Assembly: GCA_024500155.1 (NCBI GenBank)
Contig: CM044859.1
Span: 48,406,003 to 48,470,002, forward strand
DNA: 64,000 bases
Source: Chenopodium formosanum
Lineage: Eukaryota > Streptophyta > Magnoliopsida > Caryophyllales > Amaranthaceae
Direction: 5' to 3'
Below, one piece after another: positions 23,341-35,217 of this stretch (its first letter is position 1; every line of letters begins with the position of its first letter). The position numbers and the translations under genes were made by a program. Below the pieces are notes generated by a model that was given only the letters and a program-made list of their open reading frames with translations, was not told where the DNA came from and made no database searches.

Positions 23341-24509
23341 CATGTCTAGCAGAACAACTAGCTTTTTGAAGTCAGTGTCTTCTCTGAACCAGGGGCTTGA
23401 ATCTTCATCTTCATCCTCCCGCAGCTCAAGATTCTTACACCCAATGTCCTTCACTAGCTGATTCAGCTTCTGATCTGACTGCTCACCAACATCAACAACC
23501 TTTAAGCTTTTCTCCACCACCACTGCAAGACCTCTTCTGGTTTGTATATGCCACTCTTCTTGTTCCTTTTCACTGCCATCCAAATCTTCTTAACCAGCCT
23601 TCCAATCAATGTCCAAATCACTTAACTCATAAGAAGATGAACCAGACTCACAATCCTCATCCTTGAATAGCCTTTTTTTTACACTTTCTCACTAATTTAA
23701 TTTTCCTGTTCCCCTTCTCCTGCTCATTCACCCACGAGAAACACCCTTCCCCTTCTCACTCACACCACTCACAGCCCCCGCTCCCCAGATTCTTTGACAA
23801 ACCTAGGGCTTCTCCTGCAACAAGCTTGAATAGGTTTTTTTAGTTTTGTTAGGTTTCAGTTTTAATCTAGGTAAGGTAGTTTTAGCTGCCTCACTCTTAG
23901 TACACTTACTCAACATTGGGCTACTCCTAGACTCTAGCACAATGCTCAAATCTGGGGTCTTTTTGGTTTTTGTTGGGCCTTTTAATTAAGAGAAATTTTG
24001 TGTTTGAGAGGGATTGCTGTAGGAAGGGTTTGAATTTGATGGGTTAGATCTATTATCATTTGGACTTGGGTCAGTTGGATTAGAAGGGGGTGGATGTGAT
24101 CTAGTTGCAAATGGGTTAGATGTGGTTAGGTTATCCAAAATAACATCCCACTCTTCCAACCCCACAGTTTGAAACAGCTCCACACGTCCTTCAATGTGTT
24201 TGGACTCTAAGAAGCCCCTAACATCATTATCAATTCTCTTCTTCCCAGCTGCCAAGTCCTTCCCCTTCCCCTGCCCTTATACCACAAACTATAAATCTCA
24301 GGAGCCTCCTTAAACCCTAAAGCTATTAACCCTTCATTACACAGAAACCTTAAATAAGTCACACTCCTCACATATGACACTGGAACAACATACTTCCGGT
24401 GAATAAACCCACCTTCATAAACCAAATACTTCTTCCCCCTACGCTCCTTTTCCAAAAGCCATCCAAATAACCTCAGCTTAATGTCAATAGTCTCATCCTC
24501 ACCATCCAT
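23340..24509 (-). pseudogene. MULE (MuDR-type) transposase, N-terminal half
   Basis: On the reverse strand, ATG at 24509 opens MDGEDETIDIKLRLF and leads through YEGGFIHRKYVVPVSYV and LCNEGLIALGFKEAPEIYSL to WYKGRG. This is the N-terminal domain that precedes many plant MULE transposases. Near 24262 the frame shifts in a G/A-rich run; the continuing frame reads DNDVRGFLESKHIEGRVELF, the next conserved block. A low-complexity Pro/Asn/Ser stretch follows, then an acidic segment. The part at 23583-23340 (DTDFKKLVVLLDMQKF) is the region before the Cys-rich block. A TAA near 23590 is in frame. The gene stops at the gypsy junction; its continuation is probably the half at 10069-11784. Confidence 0.7.
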
Positions 24510-25278
24510 ATTTCTACAATTAAAGCAAGTCCAACAAACAACAAATCAATTTTTAATTCACCCAACACAATACATAAAGTAACAATTATAAAACAAACAC
24601 ATAATACCACATTACTGTATACCCACACATGATTAGTTAATGGCACAATTATAGAATAAATTAACAAATCTAAACACAGAAAACTAAGGTTTACTAAAAC
24701 AATAATTTTGTCTAAATTGCCCACATTAACAATATAATATTGCAAATTATCCACAAATGATGCTTTATTGGACCACTACAAGTACAAAAAGGGTTCTTAC
24801 CTGTCAAATGGTGTCAGGAGAATCTTCAAGCTTCCGCTTCAGCGATGAAGTTGACGCTACTTCCAGTAGGACCTCCTCCTTCATTCACCTTCTTACACGC
24901 ACACAAAAACCCTAAATTTGAGGATAAGTTAGAGAGAGAAGTAGATTGACCAAGTGAAAGAGAGAGGAAGAAAGATTCGAAAAGAAAAAAGGGGAAAAAA
25001 AAAGACTTCAACTTGGTCAATTATGGAGGTTGGGAAGAATTAATGGGAGAAGAGAGAGAAAGGCACAACAGAGTTACGGGGAGAGAGAAGGAGTTAGATG
25101 GAGGTATACATAGTTAAGAGTGTGGGCCCCACTAACGTTTCTTTAACAGAAACTGTTAAATTGTAGTTAATCTAACAGTTTATGTGTTTGAGTGGTAGTA
25201 AAATAATAATAAAAAAAAATCAAGGGGTAGCAAATGTGAAGCAAGGAACTTTCCATGGTACCAAATGTCAAATTTTCC
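24510..25278 (-). promoter_or_regulatory. MULE 5' leader, promoter region and terminal repeat
   Basis: Reading on the reverse strand from 25278, the end (TGGTACC near 25256-25262, then TTTGCTACCCCT near 25216-25228) resembles plant MULE termini. A C/T-rich leader of gene type follows at 25020-24830, and an AT-rich intron-like stretch lies at 24770-24520 before the ATG. The partner terminal repeat is not in the window, so the boundary is set by resemblance only. Confidence 0.45.
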
Positions 25279-27239
25279 TAATTTTTACATAGATTTGTTT
25301 GTTTTTTTCGTCGCTTACAATTGATTATCTATTAACAACCACTGTGATAAAATTAATTTCTTATGGGAGGTAGCTAGATCTTTGAGCCTAGATGTATATG
25401 TTGCCCATTGTATATTCCCTAAGGAGGGAGTATGGATACCATACTTTTTTTCATTAAATTTTTTTTATCATTTTCCATATTAAAGTATGATATCATTATT
25501 AATACTAATTGTAAGATACTTCTTCCCTTGTATTACTTTTCTTCTATTGTTCATTTGTTAAGAATGCTGCAACTATGTTGATATAATGTCCTATATAATC
25601 TAGGAAAAACAGCTGAATCGAACTTTATTTAGCTTAGTATGTGATGGACATACTTGATCATATTCCTTATGGATATAGTGCACAATTCTATTTATCATCT
25701 ATAATGTTCGAAATTTTTTGGAGCATAAATTGGAAAGGTAGAAATTATCAACAAGAAAAAATATAGCTATGATATTTCATTAATGTTGGGTCATATTTTT
25801 GGTTATTTGTCCTGCTTATTGTGATAATATGTTTTGGATAAGATATTAACTGTCTTTTTTACACTTATAATGTCTAGTGATAAATTGATAATATGCAACT
25901 TAAATTATAATATCTTTTTTAGCTAGATATTGTCACTAGATGAACGACTATAATATCTTTTTCGCTATAGGGGAGGGTGTGGAGAGATAGGTTGTATTAG
26001 TGTATTATATTGCCAAAATGACTTAAAACAAGTTCACTTAATAATTTTGCTTCAATTCCCATGTGACCTCTGTATATGTTGGGAGTATAATTTATGGCTT
26101 CATGCTTCTACTTATAAATTGACTCATTTTCATAACTATTGTGTGCTCAATGTTGTTTCTTGTTTCCCTTCCCAGAAGCCCATCTTGCTTAAGTTGTAAG
26201 TATGGCACATTATTCAGCTTATTTGACTTTTTGTTATGATTTGTGAGTAGTAAAGCAGTTTCCCCATCAAATTTCTTTTCTCTCCTCTCTTTCGCTATCC
26301 TTGATCTCTAAGCACAAAAGCAAAAAGTATGTGTATGCTTTTATAGGTAAATGACGGAGTATGAATAGTACAACAAATGTTGTATACTAGTATATTTATG
26401 AACTCTAGCATGCCTCCTGCTTTTTTGTTTTACTAGTATTTTTTTTGGTATTAATGATTGTTGTATCGAATATTTGAATTATGTTTATTTATATTGCTCC
26501 TTGTACTCTAATTACTATTGGAGTTCGCTAAGTTTTTTTCTTTCTTTCATAATGATGATTTGTTTGTGCGAACTCTTCTCTACAATGAAATAAGAAAATT
26601 CTGACAATTTGCTGTGATGCGGAAGTGTGAAAGAAAGAATATTTCAACAGGGAGGGATTTCTTGAAAAGCAACCTCTGTGAATTTCACAGAGCCATCGAG
26701 TTACAGATCTCTTCTTTAGTGAAAAACAGGTCGTATATTAGAAGTACTTTGCAGGATTGACAGAATAAAGGCTGATGTAGTGATCTTGGCTGTGGGTATC
26801 TCTAACCTTCAGGAAATCATAAAAAAAAGGTCCGTTATATACTTCCATCATTTGTGCTCGTCAAATACACATTTTGAAAATTTTCATTATGAATGGAGAA
26901 TGAAGCTGTGAAGCGCAACATAAGAGAGTTTTGATGGATGATCATGTCTTCTTGAGAAATTTGTTCCCCTTAAACCTTTTGAAACCGTAGCTGTCCTAGC
27001 TGATTCTGCTTTTCATCATTTGCGGATATAGAAGATAGAGAGCTCTCATTTTCTGTCTTAATTTTTTAGATTAGTCTTTTGTGGTTATATAGCTTAGGTT
27101 TTTTTTATTCCTTAGTAAATATGAGTAGTGATAAAGTGATATTAGACTTTGTAAGCTCCACAAGGGCATCAAAGTACAAACATTCAATTTATATAAATGA
27201 AATTTCTATTTAATTGTTTTAATGAGATTTATTATATAG
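25279..27239. other. Unassigned sequence, possibly interior of the CACTG-type element ending at 27583
   Basis: AT-rich with no complete gene. The clearest coding hint is at 26771-26821 on the plus strand, after TTTGCAG: ADVVILAVGISNL. It resembles the ADIVIAAVG-type block of bifunctional methylenetetrahydrofolate dehydrogenase/cyclohydrolase (FolD). This is one short block, so it may be chance. Frequent T runs and GT/AG-like borders suggest a captured, intron-containing gene fragment. Confidence 0.3.
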
Positions 27240-27583
27240 TCGTTGCATTAGACATTGTACATCTCAAATTGCGCATAAAGGCGTCGCATTAGGCATTGTA
27301 CATCTCAAATTGCGCATAAAGGCGTCGCATTAGGCATGTGGCACCGTGGCATTAGCCATTTTAGCTAATGCGACGGTTATAATGTTGTTGTTTCATTAGA
27401 TAAATACCTAATGCAACGCCTATAAAGTAGCCGTGGAGTTATGTCTATTTACCGTTGCATTAGGGATAGTGCCACGCCAGCGGATGCCACGGTCTATAAC
27501 CGTTGTGTTAGGTCTATTACAACGGTTTAAGGGTCCTATTGCAACGAATTTGGGCATTGCATCAGCTCCAAAATGTAGCAGTG
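27240..27583. repeat. Subterminal repeats and right end of a CACTG/CACTA-type element
   Basis: Words CGTTGCATTAG, CGTCGCATTAGG and their complements (CTAATGCGACG, CTAATGCAACG) alternate across 340 bp, and the block ends TGTAGCAGTG at 27583, which reads CACTGCTACA on the other strand. A 43-bp direct repeat (GGCATTGTACATCTC block) opens the region. This is the organisation of CACTA subterminal regions. The left end was not found, and its terminus does not match the element beginning at 11785. Confidence 0.55.
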
Positions 27584-27990
27584 ATTGCAAAAGTCGTTAT
27601 TCTTATTTATTCAATATTCATGAATAGAACAAAATAAACAAGAGTCGCATTGGCTTAAGTGATCAACCAACTATTACTTATTCAATTATATTTTTATTGA
27701 ACGCAGGAACTATGTGAAATGAATTAATTGAAGGTTCGATTAAAGTGATCAAACAACACTAATTATTTAATTAAAAGTATTTTAAACAAGAACAAAAAGG
27801 TGATTGATCTAAGTGCTCGGGAATTTACCACTTCTCTTTGCTACATCTTCGTTTAAAACACTTATGGACTCCTTCTTATTTGGGAACCTCCACCGTAGTA
27901 ACAAGTATTAAAGGGGGTGAGTGTTTAGGACTAGAGGGTTTGGTAGTTCACAAGTTCACAAAGTTTTTGCGAGAGTTTTAGGCTAATTAC
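27584..27990. other. Unassigned flank before the Ogre LTR
   Basis: No gene is seen. The last five bases, ATTAC (27986-27990), are the expected position of the Ogre target duplication; its partner lies beyond the window. Confidence 0.4.
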
Positions 27991-28297
27991 TGTAGACACC
28001 CATTTGTGTCTCCCCAAAACCAAACCCAGTGATGAGTACCTTTCGCGTCGAATCATAATCGAATGAAGTGAAAGTGTGGAAAGTCTAGTGTTGCGGATAG
28101 TTTTAATTTATTTTCTCTTCTCTCTGTTTTTGAAAACTTATTTTAATAAAAACAACCAATCCAGTTTGGTTGGTCCATGATATGGGTCCAATAGTAGTGT
28201 AGCTGGATGGGGCTTGACAAGACCTTTCCAACGATATATTATAAGCCTAATTCCGATGAGTATTGAGGATATTCTTAGGTGTAACCTCCTACACCTA
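27991..28297 (+). repeat. Ogre-type 5' LTR, left part (split by the composite element)
   Basis: It starts TGTAGACACCCATTTGTG and aligns by eye with the LTR starts at 33166 and 39516 (TGTAGACACCTAAAAATG). Further matching blocks include CCAACGATATATTATAAGCC. No polypurine tract precedes it, so it is a 5' LTR. The alignment stops near 28297 and resumes at about 57294, so the LTR was cut by a large insertion. Confidence 0.8.
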
Positions 28298-28628
28298 GAG
28301 GTAGGTGCACTTGCTCAAAACGCAGTAGAATTAATGTGAAACGCAACATCTATTTATTGTTCTCTAATGTCTTTCTTCCCGCTCACGTTTTTTAGTTTCC
28401 TTTTTAAAAAATTTTGGTTTCTTCTTTTCCAATTCTCTCTCTTCTCCTATATTTCCTAATTCTCATCAAAGTTTTCCATAAAAAATTTTCATTACTATAG
28501 TTTGTTCTCTGTTTTTTTCTAGAAAAATCATTCTATGTTTTATCTCCTTGTTTAATTGCTTTTTTCTTTGTTTTTACTGGAAAAATTATCCTCTGTTTTG
28601 CGATTGCATTTGTTTCAATTGGATAAAT

Positions 28629-31600
28629 ATGGAATTGGTTGTTCTCGATGAAGACATCGTCAATGCAGGTTAGTTCTTGATTTTGCGATTTGTAATTAGG
28701 TTTTTTTTTTTGTTAGTTTCAATTGTAATTGTGTTTTGTATGATTTTAGGTTAGCTGCGATTAGTTTCGATTGATTAGTTATTCAATTTCATCTGATTTT
28801 TTGGTTATGTTCGATCAATTTGATGTATTATGTATAAATTTCGATTTCTTATGAGCTGGTTAATCAATTTTGATTGATTAGGTTTTATACGGTTTTCTTA
28901 ATTATTATGAATTGAATTTTATGTGATTTTCTGCATTTTTTCTATCAATTTTACGTATATATTTTTATGCTTTATATTAATTTTATAGATTATGTCTTGA
29001 TTTACTGAAATTGATCGTATAATTTTGATGAATATGATATTTTTGATGAATTAATAATAAAATCAATTGATTTTTGTTCGTATAATTATGTCTTGATTTT
29101 GCGCTAATCTTGATTTTTGTGTGATTACTGTGATTAATTGTTGCTTATTGCGTGCTGCAATTGTTTGTTGTTACGATTTTCGTAATTTATAATTTATTCT
29201 GAATATTGCCTCTTAACTAATGAACATTACATTTATAATTATGAAGCTATGAACATTGTTTATTACACATTAACTTTTATTCTTAAATAATGAGCACTAC
29301 ATTTAAAAATTATGAACTTATAAACATTGTTTATTAAATAATGAACATTGTCTATTAAATGATGATAATTGAGTCTTAAATAATGAACATTACATTTGAT
29401 ATTGAATATTTTATTTGTATTCTTTTAGGTGTCTAATGAATATTCTTTACATTTTTATGAATTTACTTATATACATTATAAACATTCAGTGTTATTTATT
29501 TCAGATACTCTAGTTGAAACTATATACACAGAAGCTAAAGAATCTGAATTAATGAGGAAAACAGTAACTAGTGATGATGAAGCATATAATTTGTACAATG
29601 ATTATGCTTTTAAGATTGGTTTTAGTATAAGGAAGGGAAATGTAAGAACAGTTGGTAAGACTTCTGTTTAGCGAAGTAGGGGGTATGTATGTTCATGTGC
29701 TGGTTTGAAGAATGACTCTAAGAGGCATGTGAGGAAGTTTGAGAAGTTAGATTTTCGTACAAATTGTGGCGCTTTTGTGGAGTTTATTATTGATCCAGGT
29801 GTATGGGCTGTTGTGGATCATCAGATGGAACATAATCATCCTTTTATACCAATTAACAAAAGACATTTGTTAAGGTCTCAAAGAAATGTGAATAAAGAGC
29901 AATTGAAGGTCATAAGTGTAATGAAGGCAAGTGGTGTTAGGGTAAATGATTCACTACGTCTTTTGTCCAAAGAAGTTGGTGGTTCGCCGAATCTTGGGTG
30001 TACTCGAAAGGATATATACAATGCTTTGACTACTGAAAAGGCCAATAGACTTGATGGCTCGGATTGTAATCAATTGATCAAGTATTTTGCTCAAAGGCAA
30101 GCAAAGGAAGCTGATTTCTATTATGAGTTTGAGGTAGATGAAGGAAATTCCCTTACTTGTGTTTTTTTGGAGAGATGGAAGAATGAAAAGGGATTATGAA
30201 CACTTTGGTGATTTGATGGTTTTTGACACTACTTATAGAACAAACAAGTATGGCATGATATGTGCCCCTTTTGTTGGTATGAATCACCATTGTAACAATG
30301 TCATGTTTGGGATGGGATTTGTTCTAGATGAGAAAACAAGCAGTTTCATATGGTTGTTTGAGTCTTTCATGAGATCAATGGGTGGTGGGCGTCATCCGAT
30401 TACTATAATGACAGACCAAGCACCTTCTATTGCTCTGGTATAAGAGAAGTTTTCCCAAATTCTAGACATCGTCTGTGTACATGGCATCTTACGGAGAACT
30501 CAAAAACAAATATCGGTAAATTCAAAGTTTTGAATGGGTTCACTGATCTTTTTGATTATCTGCTCAAGTACTGTGAAACTACTGCTGAATTTGAATATTA
30601 TTGGCCAAGGTATTTCATTATGAACTTTCTTTATGAAACAATGAATTTATTACATTAAAACATGAACCTATGTTTTAATTTAATTATCTTTAATTTTGTT
30701 GTTGCTCATTGTTATTTATATGAACATGTTTATTATTATTTATGATCACATTTAGATATTTTATGCATTTATAAGTTTATTTTATGAATTTGTGTTTTTA
30801 TGAATTTGTTGTTATAGTATGAACTTGTATACTGGTTATTTTGTGTGTTGTTATTCTGGTACATCATTATGAACTTTCTATATGAAACATTGAATTTATG
30901 ATTTAAAATCATGAACATATGTTTTAATATAATTATCTTTAATTTTGTTGTTGCTCATTGTTATTTATATGAACATGTTTATCATTGTATATGATCATAA
31001 TTAGATATTTTATGAATTTATAGGTTTATTTTATGAATATGTGTTTTTAAGAATTTGTTGGTTTAGTATGAACCTGTATACTGGTTGTTTTGTTTGTTGT
31101 TATTCTTATGAACGTCATAAACATTTTTATGAACATATATAAATATATTATGAACATAAATATGTAATATATGAATATAATGTTTATTAAAGTGAACTTT
31201 CTTATGCTAGGATGATGAACAAGTACAATTGTAATGATAATGATTGGTTAAATCATTTGTACTCGATCAAAGAAAGATGGTGTCCAGCCTATTCTAAAGA
31301 ATATTTTTCCGGAGGAGTTTTGAGTTCCCAAAGGAGTGAAACCACAAACCGTTCGGTTTCTCATAGATTGAGGAAGACGGATGGGTTGTGTGATTTTTAC
31401 AAGACTTTTCTTGAAGTTGTGGCTGAGTGGAGGAGTAAGGAAAGTAAGCAGGACTTTCGGTTTTTGAGAGGTAATCGTCATTTGGCGGCTGCTAATGTAA
31501 GTCTTCTTATTCATGCTAGAGAGGTTTATACAATTTTGGTTTATATTGTCTTTGAAGATCAATTTGCAAAAGCTATTTCTTGTTCTCAAGAGAGAAAGTA

Positions 31601-32402
31601 TGAAAATGATGAGACAATTAGTTACTTGGTATGGAGGCCTAATAAGGATATTATTAGGCATGAGGTTGTTTTAAATAAATTCACTAGGGTAATCAATTGT
31701 ACATGTAAGTATTGGAGTGAAATGGGTTTATTGTGTTCACATTCCCTTCGTATTTACAACATTCATTGTGTTCAAAAGATACCCGAAGAATACATAGTTA
31801 AGAGATGGACCAAAACCGCGATGTGTAGTCATGTGGTTGATGAAGATGTTGTTCAAGAGAATGTGATTTCTTCTTCTATTTGGAGAGCTCATATGTTAAG
31901 AAAGTTTATTCAACTTGTTACATCTTGCCCAGATCACCTTGAAGCACGAGCTGAAATTGAATATACATTTGAAATGTTAAGGGAGAAGGTTGAGAGTGTT
32001 AGGGGGCCAATTGATTTTGATGAGGAAGAAGAGGTTTAAGAGGTTGAAAAGGATGCACAACCTATTCAAAATCCGAAAGTAATTAGGAAAAAGGGTGAAA
32101 GGAATGATAGGCCAAAGAGCACTATTGAAAAAGCTTGTAATAACGCCAAGGGGTGGAAGAAAAAAGTAGATAAATACAAGGATGAAGTTAAAGCTACTGC
32201 TCAAAAGGTTTTTCAGGTACTTTTATGAATTTTTTGTGTATATAAGTGAATATTTTTGTATGGCATATGAACATATCTATATTTGTGTTTTATGTTGCAG
32301 GTTTTAGATGATGATGGTGATCCATTGACTTATTCACACCCAACAACAAAAGATTCAAGTCTTAATGTCCTTCCAAAACAGATGAATGGGCAATCATCAA
32401 TG
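28629..32402 (+). pseudogene. FAR1/FHY3-type MULE transposase gene, 5' part through exon 4
   Basis: Exons: 28629-28668 (MELVVLDEDIVNA), 29505-30609, 31211-32216, 32301-32402; the later exons are in the repeat copies at 44762 and 48932. Exon 2 begins the FAR1 DNA-binding domain (YNDYAFKIGFSIRKGN, then RGYVCSCAGLK) and the MULE transposase core follows: FGDLMVFDTTYRTNKYGM (first Asp), TDQAPSIAL (second Asp), VFPNSRHRLCTWHL. Exon 3 carries the C-terminal helical part and the SWIM finger CTCKYWSEMGLLCSH with RWTKTAM. Such proteins bind terminal repeats and move the element; domesticated relatives are the light-signalling factors FHY3 and FAR1. Damage: TAG near 29669, frameshifts in a T run near 30165 and near 30438, and TAA at 32037-32039. 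Exon 4 (VLDDDGDPLTYSH) is followed directly by foreign retroelement DNA at 32498. Confidence 0.93.
30610..31210. repeat. 248-bp tandem duplication within the FAR1-type gene intron
   Basis: CATTATGAACTTTCT occurs at 30616 and 30864, and the following ~240 bp match in both copies. The intron is AT-rich and crowded with the word TGAACAT. Confidence 0.8.
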
Positions 32403-32534
32403 GTAATTTTTAAAATACTTTCAATTATATTAGTATTCTATTATTTTTGTTTTTGAAAGAATAGTATTCTATTATTAATGTTTTATAATATTTTTAGGGT
32501 TCTCGATACATAGAGACTTGCAATCTCATCATCT

Positions 32535-32966
32535 GTCGACTTTCCTCAAGCATGGAAAGTATTATCCGGTGGATTTCTTCAAGCATAGAAAACTGCCAAG
32601 TCGGCTTTCCTCAAGCATGGAAAGCGTTATCGGTGGATTTTTCTTCAAGTATAGAAAACCGCCAAGTCGGCTTTCCTCAAGCATGGAAAGCGTTATCTGT
32701 GGATTTTTCTTCAAGTATAGAAAACCGCCAAGTAGTCGACTTTCCTCAAGCATGGAAGGCATTATCGGTGGAATTCTTCAAGCATAGAATGACACCAAAT
32801 TCATACGTCGACTTTCCTCAAGCATAGAAAGTGTCATCCGGTAGGTTTCTTCAGGCTTAGAAAGCTACCAAACTCATCTGTCGGCTTTCCTCAAGCATGG
32901 AAAGCATTTCAACAAACATCATTCGGTGGATTCCTTCAAGCATAGGAAGCTACCAAGCTCATTTGC
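32535..32966 (+). repeat. Six ~66-75-bp repeats in the 3' interior, first copy
   Basis: Units begin TCGRCTTTCCTCAAGCATGG and contain a second half with TTCAAGCATAGAAA, so each is a diverged dimer. The same block recurs at 38885-39316. Confidence 0.85.
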
Positions 32967-33150
32967 CACCGATACAGTGGTGTCAGATAAGCGTTCTATC
33001 CCTTTACTCTTTTATCTGTGGAATTAAAATTTTTTGCAGGTATCGGCGTATACAGAATGATTTAGGATCGCAGAACGTCTTAAATCATTCTCCGTCCCTA
33101 TCGACTACTTTGAATATCGTTTTCGAAACTAACGTTTCTACAAACTTAGT

Positions 33151-33165
33151 CAAAGTGGGGGCTTC
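33151..33165 (+). other. Polypurine tract before the first array LTR
   Basis: CAAAGTGGGGGCTTC lies directly before the LTR start TGTAGACACC. The tract primes plus-strand synthesis during reverse transcription. The same sequence is at 39501-39515. Confidence 0.75.
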
Positions 33166-35197
33166 TGTAGACACCTAAAAATGTCTCCCCAAAACCAAAC
33201 CCGATGATGAACAACCTTTCACCGCCATTATTGGTCGGGTTGAGTATTTAATTTTTGGAGTGCTTAAATCCATATTTCCATTTCATAAACCAACCCAATT
33301 CTTAGCCCATTTCCCCAAACCATAACTCATTTTCCTCTTTTTGTGCCTTTAAACCCAAAATAATTCATTTCGTGTCCTTTAAAATCAATCATTTCGTGTC
33401 CTTTTTATAAAAACGTTTATTCCAGTTTATTTTGGTCCATAATCAGGGTCTAATGATTGAATATTTGGATGGGGCTTTAAAATATCTTTCCAACGATATA
33501 TTATAAGCCCAAATCCGAGTTGTAACGAATAAGTTATGGCCAAAATATTAAACTAGCCCAAATCGAACCTAAGCCCACCTTACCTACGACCCAATGATCA
33601 TGTGGAGGGTCCAAATTATTTAACCCCATTCCTAAACCAATTAGGATTAATTGGAAGCTTCTATAGTTTCTAAAAGATCTTAATTATCCTTTTTGAAAAG
33701 ATAAGATTAAATAGTTTGAAATTGAATAAAACTCCTTTTTTTGAAAATCCTATTTATATCCGAATTGAAAGACGTTCAAAGATAGACAGATATTATTTTC
33801 GTGTATTATATTTTTTTTATCCAAATTTTATATGGTTGGATAGCCCTTGAAATTATCTTTCCAATGATATATTATAATATCAATTCCGAGCTATAACGGA
33901 AAAGATATGAATAAAATGTCAAACTCTATCCAAAACTGAAACCGTCTCACTATTTCGGCTATATCTTTTGTTCTACAAAATATTTTAATCTGATTTCAAT
34001 TGGGTTAAAAAATAGACTTCAAGAGCTTTCCAACCATATCATATTCATCTTATTCCGATTTCTGGTTCAAAAGATATGATAAAAACAAAAACCGCAAAAA
34101 CTGCTATCTATCGCAAGCATTTTATCCGATTCGAATTCTTATCTTTTCTTGATTCGACCCCTCTTTTTTCCTCTTATAAATAGAGGTCATATCTCCCCTT
34201 TTTTATTCATCAACAATCTTGATCAAAAAACAATTCTCTTCTCCCTCTTTAGCCTAAACACTAGCCTCCCTATTCTATCATTTCTTCCCTAAGCGCTCCA
34301 AGGAGTTCCATATAATACCCAAAGTTCTATACTTAAACCAAGGCGTGAAAGGTATAATTGACTGAGGGTTTGGACCAAATCAACTCTACTTTAATTTAAT
34401 TTCCATTTACTTTATATTTTTATTGAAGTTACTAACAGTTTATTCATGATGTAGCAATTTAAAGAAACGCGCGGAATGTGAGTAATTAATTAATTTAATT
34501 ACTCTTATTTTATTTTTAATATTGCCAGTATCATGATTAGGGTTGTTATTATTATTTGATTTGACTAACGATATTATTGTTGAATTGCTTCCAATATTAA
34601 TGTTTATTTTATTATATTTATGATCACCATCTTTCATGTTAAAGGGAATATGTAATTGAAAATCACGCCTAATAAGATAATTTGGACAACCGGCTTAGGA
34701 TCCTTTTTAATCTTGTTATTAATTGAAGTGATCACCAATATTTTAGAATAATGTGTTGCATTAATATTCAACCAATTTAGCTTAAATAATAGTTTGGAGC
34801 AAATTGAATATTTTGTTTGTATGCCTTTGAGATCGCAGGAATCACTTTTCACTATAAGAATCGAGTAGAGGCCAATACGGGCGAATGTGACTCCATGACT
34901 CACTTCGTACCATCATCCCCGATCCTCCTTTCGTGGTTCCGAACCATATGGAGTTAGTAATCTCATGGATTATGAATGGGGTGTAACCTTCACGGGTCAA
35001 TCGTTGTTGCCTATCGTTGTCCCTTATCGTGGTTGCCTTTTTATGATCCGTGAACGGTTTACAAGTTCCTTAAAAACTTGTTGGCGGCTCCCTACTTTAT
35101 TTGTCCCTAATCTTAATATCAATTCCCACTTCCTATGAGTGCCAAGCATATTCACAACATGCTTTTTAACGTAGGCGCACTTCGAGCGACGCCTACA
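33166..35197 (+). repeat. LTR 1 of the non-autonomous Ogre-type array (2,032 bp)
   Basis: It runs from TGTAGACACC to GACGCCTACA. A TATA box is at 34175-34180. By eye it differs from LTR 2 at only about eight positions (for example C/T in CTCCCC, GGAGTG/GGAATG, TCAGGG/TAAGGG), about 0.4 percent. It is unusual in having a polypurine tract on its left and a primer binding site on its right. Confidence 0.92.
34175..34181 (+). promoter_or_regulatory. TATA box in LTR 1
   Basis: CTCTTATAAATAGAGG is a strong plant TATA context. Transcription would start about 30 bp downstream. The copy in LTR 2 is at 40525-40531. Confidence 0.65.
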
Positions 35198-35198
35198 A

Positions 35199-35217
35199 TT
35201 TGGCGACTCCACTGGGG
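35199..35217 (+). other. Primer binding site (tRNA-Arg type)
   Basis: TTGGCGACTCCACTGGGGA starts two bases after the LTR. Ogre elements are known to use tRNA-Arg, and the tRNA ends TCGCCA; the match to a particular tRNA is from memory. At the right-hand LTR only ATTTGGC of this site remains (41548-41554). Confidence 0.7.

Larger units (their letters stand above)
9895..25278 (-). mobile_element. MULE (Mutator-like) element, reverse strand, interrupted by nested insertions
   Basis: The C-terminal half of a MuDR-type transposase gene lies at 9895-11784 and the N-terminal half at about 23340-24509, both on the reverse strand and in the right order for one gene. The break at 11784/11785 coincides exactly with a CACTA terminus. 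The promoter-side end is recognisable near 25215-25278 (AGGGGTAGCAAATGTG, GGTACCAAATG), which resembles plant MULE terminal repeats. The other end is beyond the CACTA element on the left. I infer one MULE split by a roughly 11.5 kb insertion complex. About 50-60 residues between the halves (the Cys-rich part before PTWKIKSF) are missing. Two separate MULEs remain possible. Confidence 0.6.

Noticed and set aside
11785..27583. One CACTA element running from the end at 11785 to the end at 27583
   Set aside because: The termini (CACTAGTGG against CACTGCTACA) and the subterminal words differ, and MULE sequence lies between them.
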